DNA of 64,000 nt from Meghimatium bilineatum. Lineage: Eukaryota; Mollusca; Gastropoda; Stylommatophora; Philomycidae. This document shows, piece after piece, positions 32,781 through 44,860 of the stretch (position 1 is its first letter; each line of letters begins with the position of its first letter). Position numbers and translations under genes: made by a program. The notes under the pieces were generated by a model, which saw nothing but the letters and a program-made list of their open reading frames with translations, did no database searches and was not told the origin of the DNA. The stretch spans positions 5,628,647-5,692,646 of the forward strand of contig CM067307.1 in the NCBI GenBank assembly GCA_034231615.1, in the 5' to 3' direction.

Positions 32781-33417
32781 AAAGATCAAAGCTGGAAGGG
32801 TCCAGCAAAGTAGGAGAACACAGATATTGCATGACGAGACGAAACTGTGGACCAGATAGTGATGATGTAGTCTAGTATAATGAGCTAAAAATGCAATAAT
32901 AAATTCACTGGTCGGTCTTGTATAGGCCCACAAGCGCAACATTTCCTGACAAATTTATGACATAAAAGCGTGCAGTGAGACATCTCCCCGTGGTTTCAAG
33001 GGCAGAAAAATCTGGAGGCACCGGGTTTTTGTACAGCAGCACGTGCCCTGACAGTATACAGCAGGTTGTATTAAGTTGAACAGAAGGGGCGACTTGCGAT
33101 TCAGTGGAGTATGACGGAAGATAACCGAACGGGAAAAGTTGTAGTTAATGGGACAGCGCGTAGTCATTGTGTTCAAGAAAAGTGATACACGAGTGAGTAG
33201 CATATTTGTGTGTAGATCGTGAGCGCGGAATGAGGGCGATAAAGCGAGTATTTGAGGGCCTGAACCTCTCAGAGTTTAAATAATTGAATAATAGATTATA
33301 TTATTCGGGCAATATAAAATTATAAGTTCGAGTTTTACATTCCGTTGAAGGTATAATCATCATCATGTGCGATATTTCCATAAAACTCGACATCCTCAAC
33401 TGTTATTTAAAAAAGTG

Positions 33418-33540
33418 GTAGAATATCCTATTACGGATGTAACCATCAATCCAACAATTTCTTTTGGCTGTAGTGATTTTCTAGGCAATATAAATATGTT
33501 TAGTAGTATCCATTGATGTCGGAGCAGTCAGGATCACTGT
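33418..33540 (+). mobile_element. SINE-A copy, partial
   Basis: gaatatcctattacggatgt, then ggctgtagtgattttctagg and aatataaatatgtttag, as at 36998. Confidence 0.55.
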
Positions 33541-33687
33541 GTAGACATGTTCAACTGCAAACTAGAAGAAGAACAACAGTTGAAACAAAGAAAGCTGAGA
33601 TAGTTCAGGCATGCTTATGACACGAAGAAGATGTAACGACAGAGAAAATCATAAATTCATATTAATAAATAATGAAGAAGATTTGAA

Positions 33688-33815
33688 CTCTACAGTAAAC
33701 TACACTGTAATATCTCTGTAAACTACACTGTAATATCTCTGTAAACTACACTGTAATATCTCTGTAAACTACACTGTAATATCTCTGTAAACTACACTGT
33801 AATATCTCTGTGGAT
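33688..33815. repeat. Tandem array, 23 bp x 5.5
   Basis: The unit is gtaaactacactgtaatatc plus tct; copies are identical. Confidence 0.95.
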
Positions 33816-34549
33816 CAATGTGCGCAATTATTTAGAAGTATTTTCTTTACTAATAAAAAAAAGTTAGTCCCATGGCAGCAACCTGAAGTTGGGGATGAAG
33901 ATAACTTCATGTACTAAACCGCAGCAACTATTAGGTGGGGTTGCCAGTTCCCTTCCTTGCTGTCTTTACCTCCCCTAACTCATAGGTCAGGTACTCATTT
34001 ACAGCTGAGTCGAATGAAGGAATGGTCGTGTCAAGCGAGAAATAGCAACCCGGATTTTACTAATAAAAATTGATTTAAAACGGGAAATTCAGAAGGAAAA
34101 GCTTCCCCTCCCCAATATCAAATCGCCGATCAGAATTACGTGAACCACGACCTCCATTACATGTCCATGGTTAAAAGCTCTGATATAACCAAAATTAAAT
34201 ATCGTCCGCGGTTGAAACTGTGTGCCTCGCCATAAAAGGTACATTCTAATTAAACAAAATCGCTTCCAGACCATATTTTTTCAATCCTTACGCTGCTCAG
34301 TCAAGCGTGTATGCAGCTCAGCACTCGAAACTTTGATACGCCATATGGCGCAGGCAGTGTTCCAGTACGGGGAACCGACGTTTACACATTGAGGGTTACT
34401 AAGGTCAATCTTGGCAGTGTCAGAAACAACAAAAGAGAATGGGTTTAATGGTCTGTGTTCGAATCCTTTGTTGGATGATATGTTTGCTAAAGGGTTGGTG
34501 GGTCTTTCTTTGGATGAGACATTGCAGCGATGGATTTTGGCAAATATCG

Positions 34550-34775
34550 TAGTCAACCAGGGCCGTAGTAAACCAGGGCCATAGTAAACCAGGGCCGTAG
34601 GCAACCATGGCCATAGGAAACCTTCTTTGATAGTCTTTAGCAAATATCGTAGGCAACCAGGGCCGTAGGAAACCCTCTGTGATCGATTTTGGCAAATATC
34701 GTAGTAAACCAGGGCCGTAGGAAACCTTCTTTGATTGTCTTTAGCAAATATCGTAGGCAACAAGGGCCGTTGGAA
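34550..34775. repeat. Complex nested repeat of cagggccgtag units
   Basis: Short cagggccgtag(t/g)aaacc units inside a longer duplicated block that starts gcaaatatcgtag. Confidence 0.85.
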
Positions 34776-34811
34776 GCCCTCTTTACTCTAACTCGGTAGA
34801 GTTTTAGGAAA

Positions 34812-35125
34812 TCATCAGTGTTTATTAATCCTGCACAGTGTTTATTAATCCTGCACAGTGTTTATTAATCCTGCACAGTGTTTATTAATCCTGCACATTG
34901 TTTATTAATCCTGCACAGTGTTTATTAATCCTGCACAGTGTTTATTAATCCTGCACAGTGTTTATTAATCCTCACAGTGTATATTAACCCTCATAGTGTT
35001 TGTCGATTAGTCCTCATAGTGTTTATTAATTATCGCAGTGTTTTTTAGTCCTCACAGTGTTTATTAGTCCTAACAGTGTCTATTAATTATCGCAGTGTTT
35101 TTTCCGCCACAGTGTATATTAACCA
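34812..35125. repeat. Tandem array, 20 bp, regular then decaying
   Basis: cacagtgtttattaatcctg is repeated about eight times almost perfectly to 34960, then becomes diverged toward 35120. Confidence 0.95.
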
Positions 35126-35439
35126 TAATACATTAAGAGGTGGAGAGAAAGGGATGTGATGGGTGGTGGCAAGGTAGCGCTAGAGATTTGCGGTGTTTTG
35201 TATATTTTTTTTTCTGTTATTTTTTTTTCTGTTAGTGTCCTAATACCCGAGAAGGTGTTAAACTCTCACCTCATCTATCTACACATTTATAGAAAAAAAG
35301 TGTGTAAAGATTACAATATTATTTACGTAAAACACAGGTTTTTTATTTAGAACGTTCCACTCAGAAACGACGGACTATCACTAAAACTAAGTGGTATTAC
35401 TAAAACTACTATGTATTACTATTGTTGTGACGTTGGTAG

Positions 35440-35610
35440 GTAGTTAATGAGTTTGCCTCTCTTTTTGAGAGGCGTGCCTCTTTCAACCAGCGGACAAAGT
35501 CCAATTAGGTTATATCAGGACACACTACCATAAAATATTAGAGGTAACAAAGACCCCATCGATATTGTTTTTTATGTGTTGTGACGTTTCACGCAGTATT
35601 ACCTTATATC
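35440..35610 (-). repeat. Dispersed repeat H, inverted copy
   Basis: gagaggcgtgcctctttcaa, then gacaaagtccaattaggtta and ggtaacaaagaccccatcga are the reverse complement of 48145-48275. Confidence 0.7.
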
Positions 35611-36109
35611 GTTTGTCGTATAGATTACAATGTGTCTTCTTTCCAAGAGAATGGGTACCAAGTTATACAGAAACGGAAAATTGGCGGACGGGATTTTGCT
35701 ATCGTCAGTTCGTGTACCATTGATATTTGAGGTTGGAATACGAAGGGAAAAGGAAAACATGTATTGACAATATCATATCCTTGGATAGGATTTATTTGTT
35801 CCACATTCAAACACGGCAATGAAAACAGAAGAGATAGCTGGGATAATGAGAAATTGTTACTTATTTAACTAATAACTAATCAAAAAACGAAACTAATGCA
35901 AAATCAAAATAAATAGAAAACACAAGAATAAGAACGTTTTGCACGGTCCAGCTGGTACCTTTTACAAGAAACAAAGGTCCCAGTTGGACTGCGTAACGTG
36001 GAAAATGTACTTGTTCATATGTTATATGTTAATTTTTTTCACTAGTTGTCTTATTTGTTATTATTTGTTATTAGTTAAAGTTAAAGAAGTAACAATATTA
36101 CATTATCCT

Positions 36110-36310
36110 AGTTATGTTTTCTCGATTTTGTTACTGCAGCACTCTCTACCATGTTGGATATCCTCTGACAGTTTGTTACTGTGACACTCTCCACCATGTT
36201 GGATATCCTCTGACAGTGTGTTACTGTGGCACCCTCCATCTTGTTGGATATCCTGCGACAGTTTGTTACTGCGGCACCATCCATCTTATTGGAAATCCTC
36301 TGACATTTTG
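36110..36310. repeat. Tandem array, 45 bp x 4
   Basis: The unit begins catgttggatatcctctgac and ends in tgacactctc. It makes overlapping plus-strand frames. Confidence 0.93.
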
Positions 36311-36435
36311 GACAGAAACAGAGGGGTATTTGTGTTGATTTTTCTAATGTGGCAATGTAAAATCTGTCTAGGATTGGTTGGGTGGGGTGGAGTGGGGGGG
36401 GGGGAGTGGTTATGTGTGTTGTATTAATGAAGATG

Positions 36436-36700
36436 ACTAGATAGAATCAACATATGCACCATATCATGGCTTCGCTTATGAGAGATCCTGGGTTCGTTCC
36501 CCAGTTGAGACAGAATTGTTTTTCAGACCGCAACGGTTCCCTAGGTCGACCCAGACTTAATTGGGTACCGGGTTAATCTGGCACGTAAAATCCGTTTGTT
36601 GCCTGTATTTATTTGTTGTCTTGCGACGTCAGGGGTAGAAGAGTTCTCTGGGGATGGCCTTCTTGTGTGATATTTGTAAGCTTGTTACTGTGGCTTCCTG
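36436..36700 (+). mobile_element. tRNA-derived SINE-B, copy 1
   Basis: Shares atggcttcgcttatgagaga, then cctgggttcgttccccagtt (B-box-like) and a gacccagacttaattg...ggtacc segment with 38828-39030. Confidence 0.75.
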
Positions 36701-36914
36701 AAGAGTGGGCACAATTCGCATGCTGGCGAAATATAAGGGTGACACGAGTTCTAAACAAAAAATTTGTTTTCAAATTAAATCAATTTAATTAGTGCAAGAT
36801 AACAGAATTGTCGACGTACACTATTACCTGCCGCTTCATCCATTCTAAAAATAACGTTCACACTTTTCCCTAGCCCGACCCCTCCCCGCCCCACCAAAAT
36901 TATTGTCAAAATTC

Positions 36915-36982
36915 ATGAGACCCCCGCAGCTGCGATATATGCACCTTTCTGTAAAATACATCCGACTTCATTCTAAAAATTC
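36915..36982 (+). repeat. Dispersed repeat R1, short copy
   Basis: gctgcgatatatgcaccttt, then acatccgacttcattc. Confidence 0.45.
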
Positions 36983-36997
36983 TGCATAATTTATTTT

Positions 36998-37197
36998 TGG
37001 TAGCATATCCCAATCAGAATGTAGCTATCAACCCAGGATTTGTTGGCTGTGGTGATTTTCTAGGCAACATAAATACGTTCAGTAGTTTGCCATTGCTTTC
37101 CGAACGGTCCAGATGTACAATTGCCTGTGGCGGGGATCGAACTCGGTACCTTGGCCGTCACAGACGCGCTCTGTACCACTTCGATACAAAGACGGGC
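36998..37197 (+). mobile_element. SINE-A, best copy
   Basis: gtagcatatcccaatcagaa, then ggctgtggtgattttctagg, tcagtagtttgccattgctt and a right end ggggatcgaactcggtacct plus ccgtcacagacgcgctctgt, which reads as a tRNA-like A/B box pair on the minus strand (gaggtaccgagttcgatcccc). Confidence 0.65.
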
Positions 37198-37283
37198 TAG
37201 CATGATAGAATAGCAGGATCTGCAGAATAGCAGGATCTGCAGAATAGCATGATCTGCAGAATAGCAGGATCTGTATAATAGCA
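37195..37283. repeat. Tandem array, 18 bp x 5
   Basis: agaatagcaggatctgc with small changes. Confidence 0.92.
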
Positions 37284-37314
37284 TGGCATATTACCGTGCG
37301 CGTTTTCTATTTTA

Positions 37315-37385
37315 GATCTTACCTGCAATATATGCAAATTTCTATGAGACACATCCGACTTCAGCATGGGGCAGATAAAATCCGT
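37315..37385 (+). repeat. Dispersed repeat R1, short copy
   Basis: cctgcaatatatgcaaattt, then gacacatccgacttcagcat. Confidence 0.5.
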
Positions 37386-38827
37386 TATGTATATTTTGCA
37401 CAAGAAGTGCTGTTTTGTTTAACTTTCAACCTATAATTATGAAGTATGTGTCGCTCTGATATCGCAGCCACGCAATAAACCGTGACACAGGTGAACATTA
37501 AGAACAATGATAATGAAGATTTGCATACTACTAGATGAATACAAGAAAATACACACAAATCTACTTTTCGTCCAAAAGGGTTTAGCATTATCACAACATA
37601 GCACATGACGAGTAAAGAACGGCACTGCCTCTTAGCACAGTACATTGCTAAATATACAAACTGCGACAAATCGCATTCGTTGTTTGGACTACAAAATGAT
37701 AACAGACAGGAGCGTGAGAACGAATCTGAAAGAAGGAACTATAATTATAATATTTGTGACAGATGTGTGTCTGTACCGTATTGTAAAGTTCACGTGACTT
37801 TGTTAGAAAATGAAAGGGAGACAGACAAGGTAGCAAAGGGAAATAACTAAAAAGTGTCTCGTTTCAGATCTTAAACGTCAGTGAGGAGTAATGCTACATC
37901 AGTCTGAAGAACAATGCCAAGAACAATGTCAAGAACAATGCCAAGAAAAGAGATTAAATGATAAGATGTTTCATTCGGCTAGTTCTATCTTGACATGAGA
38001 CGTACCTTTATCTGATGAACACGGAGGGAGACAAGAGAAAATCACTAATCTCGCTTCAGATAAATAGGTCCAACACTAATCGGCTCATCACGTCTAGAAT
38101 CACCTGATGGCAGAGCGGATGGTGGTCACGTGAACAGTGCTTGTTTGGTGCGGGTACAAACACAGACTTGTAATAATTTGCAGGAAGTTTGTTTACGACC
38201 TTATTAGTCCAAGGGGCAAGCGGTGTTAAGCTGGCTTATTTCCTTTCTCAAGGAGTGTAATCTTCGCACTTCCGCACGCACGCGCGCACGCACATTACCG
38301 CGCGTGGTTTCTTATTGTCTCCACTTCCGGAAACCTTTCAGTGAAGTTTTAGAAATGTTAAAGATTTTTACATTTGGACTCACAGACAAACAGTTCTGTC
38401 AGTGGCAACACCATATCCGCGAGGTACACACGTGTCCTTAATGTGACGTCATGTGTGTAATGCCTCTGAGGGTAACTCGGGACGTGTGTGGCGACAGACA
38501 CATGTATGACATTTCTTAATGCGCCACGAGTAAACCATCTGTGATACCATAGCATACACTGACATTCTGGAACATTCAGGAGCGTTCAAATTGATCGCAC
38601 TAACAGTTTGTAAATTGTATTTGAGTTATTTCGGCACGCACACATGGAACTAGAAAAATTAAGAAATAAAGGCTTGAAAGAAATAATTTATGTATATAAT
38701 TAATTTGAAAAAAAAAATCAAGTTAATAGTTCAAATATCTAAAAAAAAAAGTGAATGAAAGAAAAAAGTATAGTATCTAGTTATCTATTGTCATTTCCAC
38801 TTGTGACGTTAAAATCGGTGGAGGGGG

Positions 38828-39035
38828 GGGGCAGCGTATCGCAGTGGTTAGCGCACTGGCTTCGCATATGAGTTGTCCTGGGTTCTTTCCCTAGTTGAAG
38901 CGGAAATGTTTTTTTAGACGGGAAACGCTCCTGGGTAGACTCAGCCTTAATTGAGTACCGTATCAGTCCGGGAATTAAAGACTACGAGGGAGAGAAACTG
39001 GCTACAGCTCTCATAAAGCAGAGACACTAAAATGT
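38828..39035 (+). mobile_element. tRNA-derived SINE-B, copy 2
   Basis: gtatcgcagtggttagcgca plus ctggcttcgcatatg carries a good A box (TGGTTAGCGCACTGG type), and cctgggttctttccctagtt the B box. Spacing fits a tRNA head. The body continues with aattgagtacc. Confidence 0.8.
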
Positions 39036-39884
39036 AAGATCGCTAACATCTCACATGACTACAGAAGTTAAATACTATTAGTAACTACACTTTTTTACCC
39101 ATCTTTTCCGTGGTCTTCCTCTAGTTTTCTACCCTAATCTCATTTGGTTATATACCTGTACTGGAAGTTTCTGTAGCATTCTCATAATGTAGCCAAACCT
39201 CTTAATCTGCTGCCGTTCTATGTATTATATGCAAGGTGGTATACCTATTCTTTCCCTGAGTTTGTAATCTGTCGAGCTTGGTGCCCACTGCAGCTTTCCT
39301 CAGACTATCTTTCTGTAATGTGAAGATGAGAGAGATCAGGGTTGGCGCTAGTAACGCAGTGTTTTTAGGATTATACTGTAAATCGTTTGTAGATACCGTC
39401 AGTGATGCTGAAAATTTTGTGAAAAAACACTATTGCTTACGCGTGACCATCTTCAATACAAGGCATAAGGACTAATAGGAAATTACGCATTCTTAATGAT
39501 TCATTTAGCTATTCCTGTGATTTTCATTTGTGACTATGATTACACTTTGTGTGATAGTCAATGGAATATCAATGGAGTAGTAAAACGTGTGATTTCGAAA
39601 GGCTGAATGTCCCATTTAGCAATAGATCATATAATACAGATGGCATATGTTTAATATCAATCGCGTGTTGGGTACAATTATCTCGTAGCATAATGAGGTT
39701 ATTTCTTGAACAGGAAAGAGAAATAAACTTGGCTGCAAACAGAAATATGTTAATTCATATTGTTGTACAGATGAAAAAACGTAGAGGATTGATTTCACTG
39801 TACTTGGGTTATGCCATATGTACTTCGTCTCTCTCAATGAAGCGACATGCCGCTAACCAAGAGTACCATACACAGTACGTAACT

Positions 39885-40030
39885 CCGTAACTGACAATAA
39901 TCCCCAGAGATCTAAGAAAAAATTCACTTTATAAACAAGAAATCGCGAGTGGGATTCGAACCCACGGTCTATCGTGAACAAAGCATATTGATTATCCCCT
40001 ACACCAAAGAGACATGATGTACACACAATT
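39885..40030 (-). mobile_element. tRNA-derived SINE-C, copy 1
   Basis: The minus strand has tggtgtaggggataatcaat (A box region), then gaccgtgggttcgaatccca (B box), followed by tttcttgtttataaagtgaa, the same body as at 41055. The 5' and 3' acceptor-stem strands do not pair, so it is not a working tRNA. Confidence 0.75.
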
Positions 40031-40154
40031 GAATGACGTCATGTTTAGCACATATAGTTTATATCAAATTTAGTGAACATATCAAATAGAGCGTGGAAAA
40101 AAACATACAAGTAACATTTCAAACGGTAAGTAATGCAGCGCTATTAGAAATAAG

Positions 40155-40325
40155 CTTGTTCTTCTTCAGCGCTCATTCTAAACTCTCCCTGGATGTCTCT
40201 TGTAGCAGGACAACTGTTCTACTAGACTTCCAGCAGGATGTAGTCCAGAGAATGGAAATGCGTGATGTTACCGTCTTATTTGCGCTAATGGCTCCACACA
40301 TCCAATTTTGGCGGATACCAAATAT
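40155..40325 (+). repeat. Dispersed repeat R2, uninterrupted copy
   Basis: cttgtagcaggacaactgtt plus ctactagacttccagcagga, tgtagtccagagaatggaaa and ccacacatccaattttggcg. It provides the reference for the array-bearing copy at 1655. Confidence 0.75.
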
Positions 40326-40904
40326 ATAAAATTGCTTTTTTTCAGCTCAACTAAGATGTATTGAAAAAGAAAGTACTATTCCCTTATCTTTTATTCACAA
40401 AAGACATTTATTCACTATGTGAATAAATTTAAAGATTTACGCAAATAAATGTTTTCACTGTTCATAAAAACAAAGGAGTGTTTGGCGGAAGACTGTGCAA
40501 AGTTGTGAAGACGTTTGAGAATCTCTTGAAGGCCAAGTTATAACACAAAAAGGTGCACACATAAAGTATAGGTCATCTCACAGCATAAGTAACTGTGATT
40601 AATTCATAAAAGTTTAACTATTGTCTATTGTCTATTCCAAGGTGAATGATGGTTGATGGTATCCACACTTGCCTTTATGCGTTGGGGCGAGAGTTAAGTT
40701 GTCGTTCCAAGGGGCCAGATGTGTCGCCTTTCTTGAATTAAGTCAATGAGTGTTCAATGTTATCCTGATATTTTCTATCCACCGATTTCTTGATTTACAT
40801 TTGGCCTTATGCCACGATGTTCTTTGGCCAAGTTTAACAACCAAAGAAATGATTTTAAGGAATACACGAAACTACTGTCTGAAAGTCGAAACAGATCGTA
40901 ATAT

Positions 40905-41290
40905 GCACCGCTGATACGGATGTGTGCCTCAGTCGTAGGCTCTGAACGTGTGCTTCACAGGCTGCGGTTTCGAATATCTGGAGGTTTGTATTTTATTTTA
41001 AAAGTCCTGGTACAGTATGAGTAACATTTTTCCCGTTGTTTCCCTGGCGTAGAATTTAAGCTGTATGCTTTGTGCTCAAGAGGTTGCGGGTTCGAATCGC
41101 GCTTGTGTCTTTTGTTTATAAAGTTGATTTTATTTTTGTAGATCCCCGGGGATTATGTCTTCAAGCTACGTAGCTGTGTACTGTGAGTGGCTTTTTCATT
41201 AGGCGACGTGCCCTTGAGAGGGACGGGGTGCATATTGGGTAACTCGAGTATAGTGAAGTCAATCCTCTATACCTTATCAACCTTTCCATT
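40905..41290 (+). mobile_element. tRNA-derived SINE-C, copy 2 (with a second tRNA-like piece)
   Basis: A weak head at 40915-40985 (ctgcggtttcgaatatc) precedes a better one at 41055-41110 (gaggttgcgggttcgaatcg). The body (gtttataaagttgatttta, gatccccggggattatgtct) and the end (gtatagtgaagtcaatcctc) are shared with the other SINE-C copies. Confidence 0.7.
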
Positions 41291-41439
41291 TTTCTATAAC
41301 TAAATTATCTTAGCGACTCGATAAAAAATATGTATTAGAATATTTACATCAATTTTCCAACTACCAGGAAATGGGTACCAGTATTCATGTTCTAAGATTG
41401 CCAATGAATGGTTCCATCTCTACAGATTACCTGCTAAAG

Positions 41440-41625
41440 GCGACTGTAGGCAGGTGGTTTAGGGTTAACCACTGGTGGTGTAGCTGAAAGTCAGGTGGTT
41501 TCGGGTTAACCACTGGCGGTGCAGCTGAAAGTCACGTGGTTTCGGGTTAACCACTGGGGGGTGCAGCTAAATATCAGGTGGTTTCGGGTTAACCACTGGG
41601 GGTGCAGCTGAAAGTCTGTACTTAA
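41440..41625. repeat. Tandem array, about 42 bp x 4
   Basis: The unit begins caggtggtttcgggttaacc and ends actggcggtgcagctgaaag. It contains a ggttaacc palindrome in each unit. Confidence 0.93.
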
Positions 41626-42229
41626 AACAAACAGAAATGAAACTGTCTTAAAACTCGACTACTTTCACCTTTAAATGTTGGTTAAATTTCGCAATATCTT
41701 GCTAGACTACTAGCCTAGCCTTTCACACAATAACATATTCTATGCCTACAAATATTCAGGGGAAAGCATCTAAAATCTAGGAAGTCTAGAACTTTCCGAG
41801 TAGATCAATACTTTTTAATCAACTAACTTGCCCAGGCGATCGAAGGTGCAAGCCAGACCGGCTATTGTTGTCTGTCAAAGACGAAAGCCAAAAATATTTC
41901 ATACTTTCAAATTTGGCTTTTATTTTGGCGTGGCGATGGTAAATGTGGTCATTTAAGCGGGAGACGTATAAAAATTTTGGATGTAAAACTCGTATAAAAG
42001 AAATTCTGGGAGATTAAAATGGACGCACTAGTAATGGCATGTTTTGTGTGCGTGATGTTCAGTTAAAATGAGGAGAAATCTTAAAGAAGTAAAGACAGAC
42101 GAAGAAATTCACGTGGAGGATGGAATAAATCCCGTAGTCTGTTTCATTCCAGAAGTTATCTTGAATGTGTTCCAATAAAACAGTGGTCATTTCAGTCGTC
42201 GATGCTATACACACGTCGGGTATCTTTGT

Positions 42230-42415
42230 GAGAGAATTCTTATTGGCAACGTCACAATCAGGCTCATCAGAAGCCCCAATCTTAAGAAAGCTGAAAAGAT
42301 GTTTTCTCAGTCTGTTGTAACCTTTGTAGAGTTTGAATATTACTGCTCGCTCTATGCTGATGATATGGTAATATGTCTTCTTTGTATTGTGCTCTTGGTT
42401 GTCTGTTTTATGTTT
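42230..42415 (-). mobile_element. LINE remnant: RNase H-like region
   Basis: The minus-strand frame contains FKLYKGYNRLRKHLF, KIGASDEPDCD and NKNSL. It resembles the GHNRL..HL...KIG.SD.C.CG segment of LINE-encoded RNase H-like C-termini, with the Cys-Gly replaced. The frame stays open for 119 codons (42418-42059), but the left part has no LINE character. Confidence 0.55.
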
Positions 42416-42754
42416 CACGTGTTCTGTCTTGTGGCCAACTTATTTTAGCTAAATAAGTATTGCTTGTTTGTATTCTGGTATTGTATTCCCCTACTTTGAT
42501 GTTATGTCAGTTTCTTCATTACCAGAAACGTTTTGTGGTACATAACTTTATGAACAGATGATTTATAGCATGATTTTTATTCAGAGATTGAAGGAATGTG
42601 AAATTACTGGAAGAGATAGTAGATGAGGTGGATTGAGACAAGAATAGCCCTGCTCCAAATCAGCTTCCTGTAGCTTAAAAAAGAAAGCCACTTTTTTTCT
42701 ATTACAATCTGTTACTCATTTTACGGTCGTAATAGAGGTGTGACAAAAGAAATA

Positions 42755-42905
42755 ATTACAGGCATAGGGCTGGCAGAATAAGGCTGGCATCATAGGACTG
42801 GCAGCATAGTGGTTGTAACATAGGGGTTGCAGCATAGAACTTGCAGCATATGGGTTGCAGTATAGAGCTTGCAGCATAGGGCTTGCCGAATAGAGGCTTG
42901 CAGCA
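42755..42905. repeat. Degenerate tandem repeat, about 15 bp
   Basis: gttgcagcataggactt-type units in variable order. Confidence 0.85.
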
Positions 42906-43134
42906 AATTCCTTCAATAAACTAGTTTACATCTGGCAAACAAAACCCTTAAAGACACATATCAAGAGTTTCTGCTCCTGTGTGATCCATGTACAAGCTAC
43001 GGATGTGAAAGATGAAAATCCAGTCATAGAAAAAAAGAATCCATAATTTTGAGAATAAATATATGCGAAAACGCTTGAATATAGCTTAGAAAAAATTGCA
43101 CAAATGAATCAATAATACTCATACCCAAACAAAA

Positions 43135-43440
43135 ATATATGTCAAATATTATTAGAAGAGGAAGTTGGCAGTATCTAGACCATGTGTATAGATCAGACGA
43201 GAACAGACTTATCCACCAAACTCTGTTATGGTCTGCGACAGGAAAACGAAAACATGGAAGGCATCTGAACAACACAATGAAGAACAATCAAGAAGGAAGC
43301 AATAATAATGGGTATAACAGCACCAAAGAACTACAACAACTTGCAGCGTTCAGCAAGTTATTGAGAAACATGATTTCTTCCTCATGTGCAGTCCTTGGCA
43401 CCAAAGGAACATTCTAACTGACTAACTAAAAGGCGGGCGA
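43135..43440 (+). mobile_element. LINE 3' fragment: reverse transcriptase C-terminus
   Basis: One open plus-strand frame (43139-43417): IIRRGSWQYLDHVYR, NRLIHQTLLWSATGKRKHGR, TKELQQLAA and SSCAVLGTKGT, then the stop. The R.W.YL.HV.R...L.W...GKRK.GRP pattern is the standard end of non-LTR reverse transcriptases. A short ctaactgactaact tail follows. Some conserved residues have drifted (GRH for GRP). Confidence 0.8.
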
Positions 43441-44487
43441 TCCAATTTCCTTATTTCTATGTACATTTCCAATTTAAACCAACTATTTTCTTCTGATAGT
43501 ATAGTCCCGATAACAACAGAATACAGTGAAATAAGAACAGGCACACACAAATTTGTTGAGACCACAATCCTGTAACAATAAACAACAAATGTGTTGAGAG
43601 CATGTGCTTATAACAATCACACACAAATGTGTCGATCAATACAAAAACAGACCGATGGGTGTATTAGAGATAAACTCACATCACCCCCCACCCACCCCCT
43701 GCAGAACCAGTACATAAAACCGAAGACCGAATTGAGAACATTTTAGGGAAGCACAAAGTAAGCCTTAACCTCCAGAAAAAACACCATACACACGCACAGC
43801 GAGAATAATACAAAATAAAGCAAAAAGTAAAAGATTTACCCCTGCACTCACTTGGTAGCCATGGTAGAGAAAATCGAGGCCACTGCTGAGGCGACATAAC
43901 TATAGTAGGCATAGAGTGGTTAAGTCAAATGACTACTGATATGTTGGTACAATCACATAGTATTTTACATATACCCTAGACTCGTAACAAGCTGCTGAAG
44001 TTGTATTCTCAGCGCGAACTTACAGTGCAACCAAAGAGGAATCTTTCACAAACAACTACGATGATGCCAAGACTGTTAGATTCTCAGCCCTAACATCAAT
44101 CACTGCCTAGTCCAAGACCAAAATTATAGACAACACGAACATCTGTTCATTACATTTGCTTATTTCATTCATATATATTTGACGGTTATAGTCAATAAAC
44201 GCCATGTTAAAATTGTAAATGGATTGTATAAGTTAATTTTATTCTTATCTGTGCTGATTTAAAGTGTGTTGTAGTAGAGGTATTGCATTGCTTTGTACAC
44301 TTGAACACAAGGACCATGTTTTATCTATTTATTTTGTCTGAATATGTGTCTGTATAGATATATTGTGCTATATGGTAACAATATCTGATTTATATCTATA
44401 CGTGTGAATATGGGGAAGAAAGACAATATCCACGATTATCATAACACGGAATAGTATACACCACAAACACTCGCACGACTACCTGGC

Positions 44488-44621
44488 AGGTCATATTACC
44501 TAACATGACCTAACATGACCTGCCATGACCCCACAGGTCATATCTCATGTCGTAGGTTATAGCAGGTCATGACCTATTACAGGTCATATAACCTGTTATG
44601 ACCTGCTGTAACCTACGACAT
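44488..44621. promoter_or_regulatory. Cluster of eight AGGTCA half-sites with a 75-bp imperfect palindrome
   Basis: Perfect AGGTCA/TGACCT hexamers start at 44488(+), 44506(-), 44516(-), 44535(+), 44564(+), 44570(-), 44581(+) and 44599(-), with one near-match at 44526. The pair at 44564-44575 is a zero-spaced inverted repeat. 44547-44621 folds back on itself: its outer 24 bases (atgtcgtaggttatagcagg plus tcat) pair with one mismatch. AGGTCA is the core half-site of RXR, COUP-TF, ROR, HR38/NR4A and related nuclear receptors. Confidence 0.55.
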
Positions 44622-44704
44622 TGAATCATACTAATGATACTGGGAAAATCTACCGCACGTTCCTGTCAGAATCGCTCGAATACAAATACTTAAATACAAT
44701 TAGA

Positions 44705-44860
44705 AACTCGAAAATAATGTCGATATAACGCATTGAAATTAATGTCGATATAACGCATTGAAATTAATGTCGATATAACGCATTGAATTTAATGTCGATA
44801 TAATGCATTGAAATTAATGCCGATATAACGCATTGAAATTAATGTCGATATAAGAACTCA
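44705..44860. repeat. Tandem array, 25 bp x 6
   Basis: cgatataacgcattgaaatt plus aatgt; copies differ by one or two bases. Confidence 0.94.

Larger units (their letters stand above)
32085..32870 (+). repeat. Dispersed repeat E, copy 2, with a nested insertion and internal array
   Basis: The left flank (agacgacgttttgacgtaaa) and right flank (gatcaaagctggaagggtcc) match copy 1 at 4385-4775. This copy holds a 360-bp insertion (32258-32617) and a six-fold amplification of gaaacatgtcataggtaa (32686-32780) that is a single unit in copy 1. Confidence 0.8.

Noticed and set aside
39955..40025. Possible functional tRNA gene on the minus strand
   Set aside because: Good A and B boxes, but the acceptor-stem strands do not pair and the sequence continues into a SINE body shared with 41055.
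41150..41165. Cloning-site-like gatccccggggat
   Set aside because: Suggested vector sequence at first, but it is part of the SINE-C body and a similar gatct..ggggatt occurs inverted at 39895.
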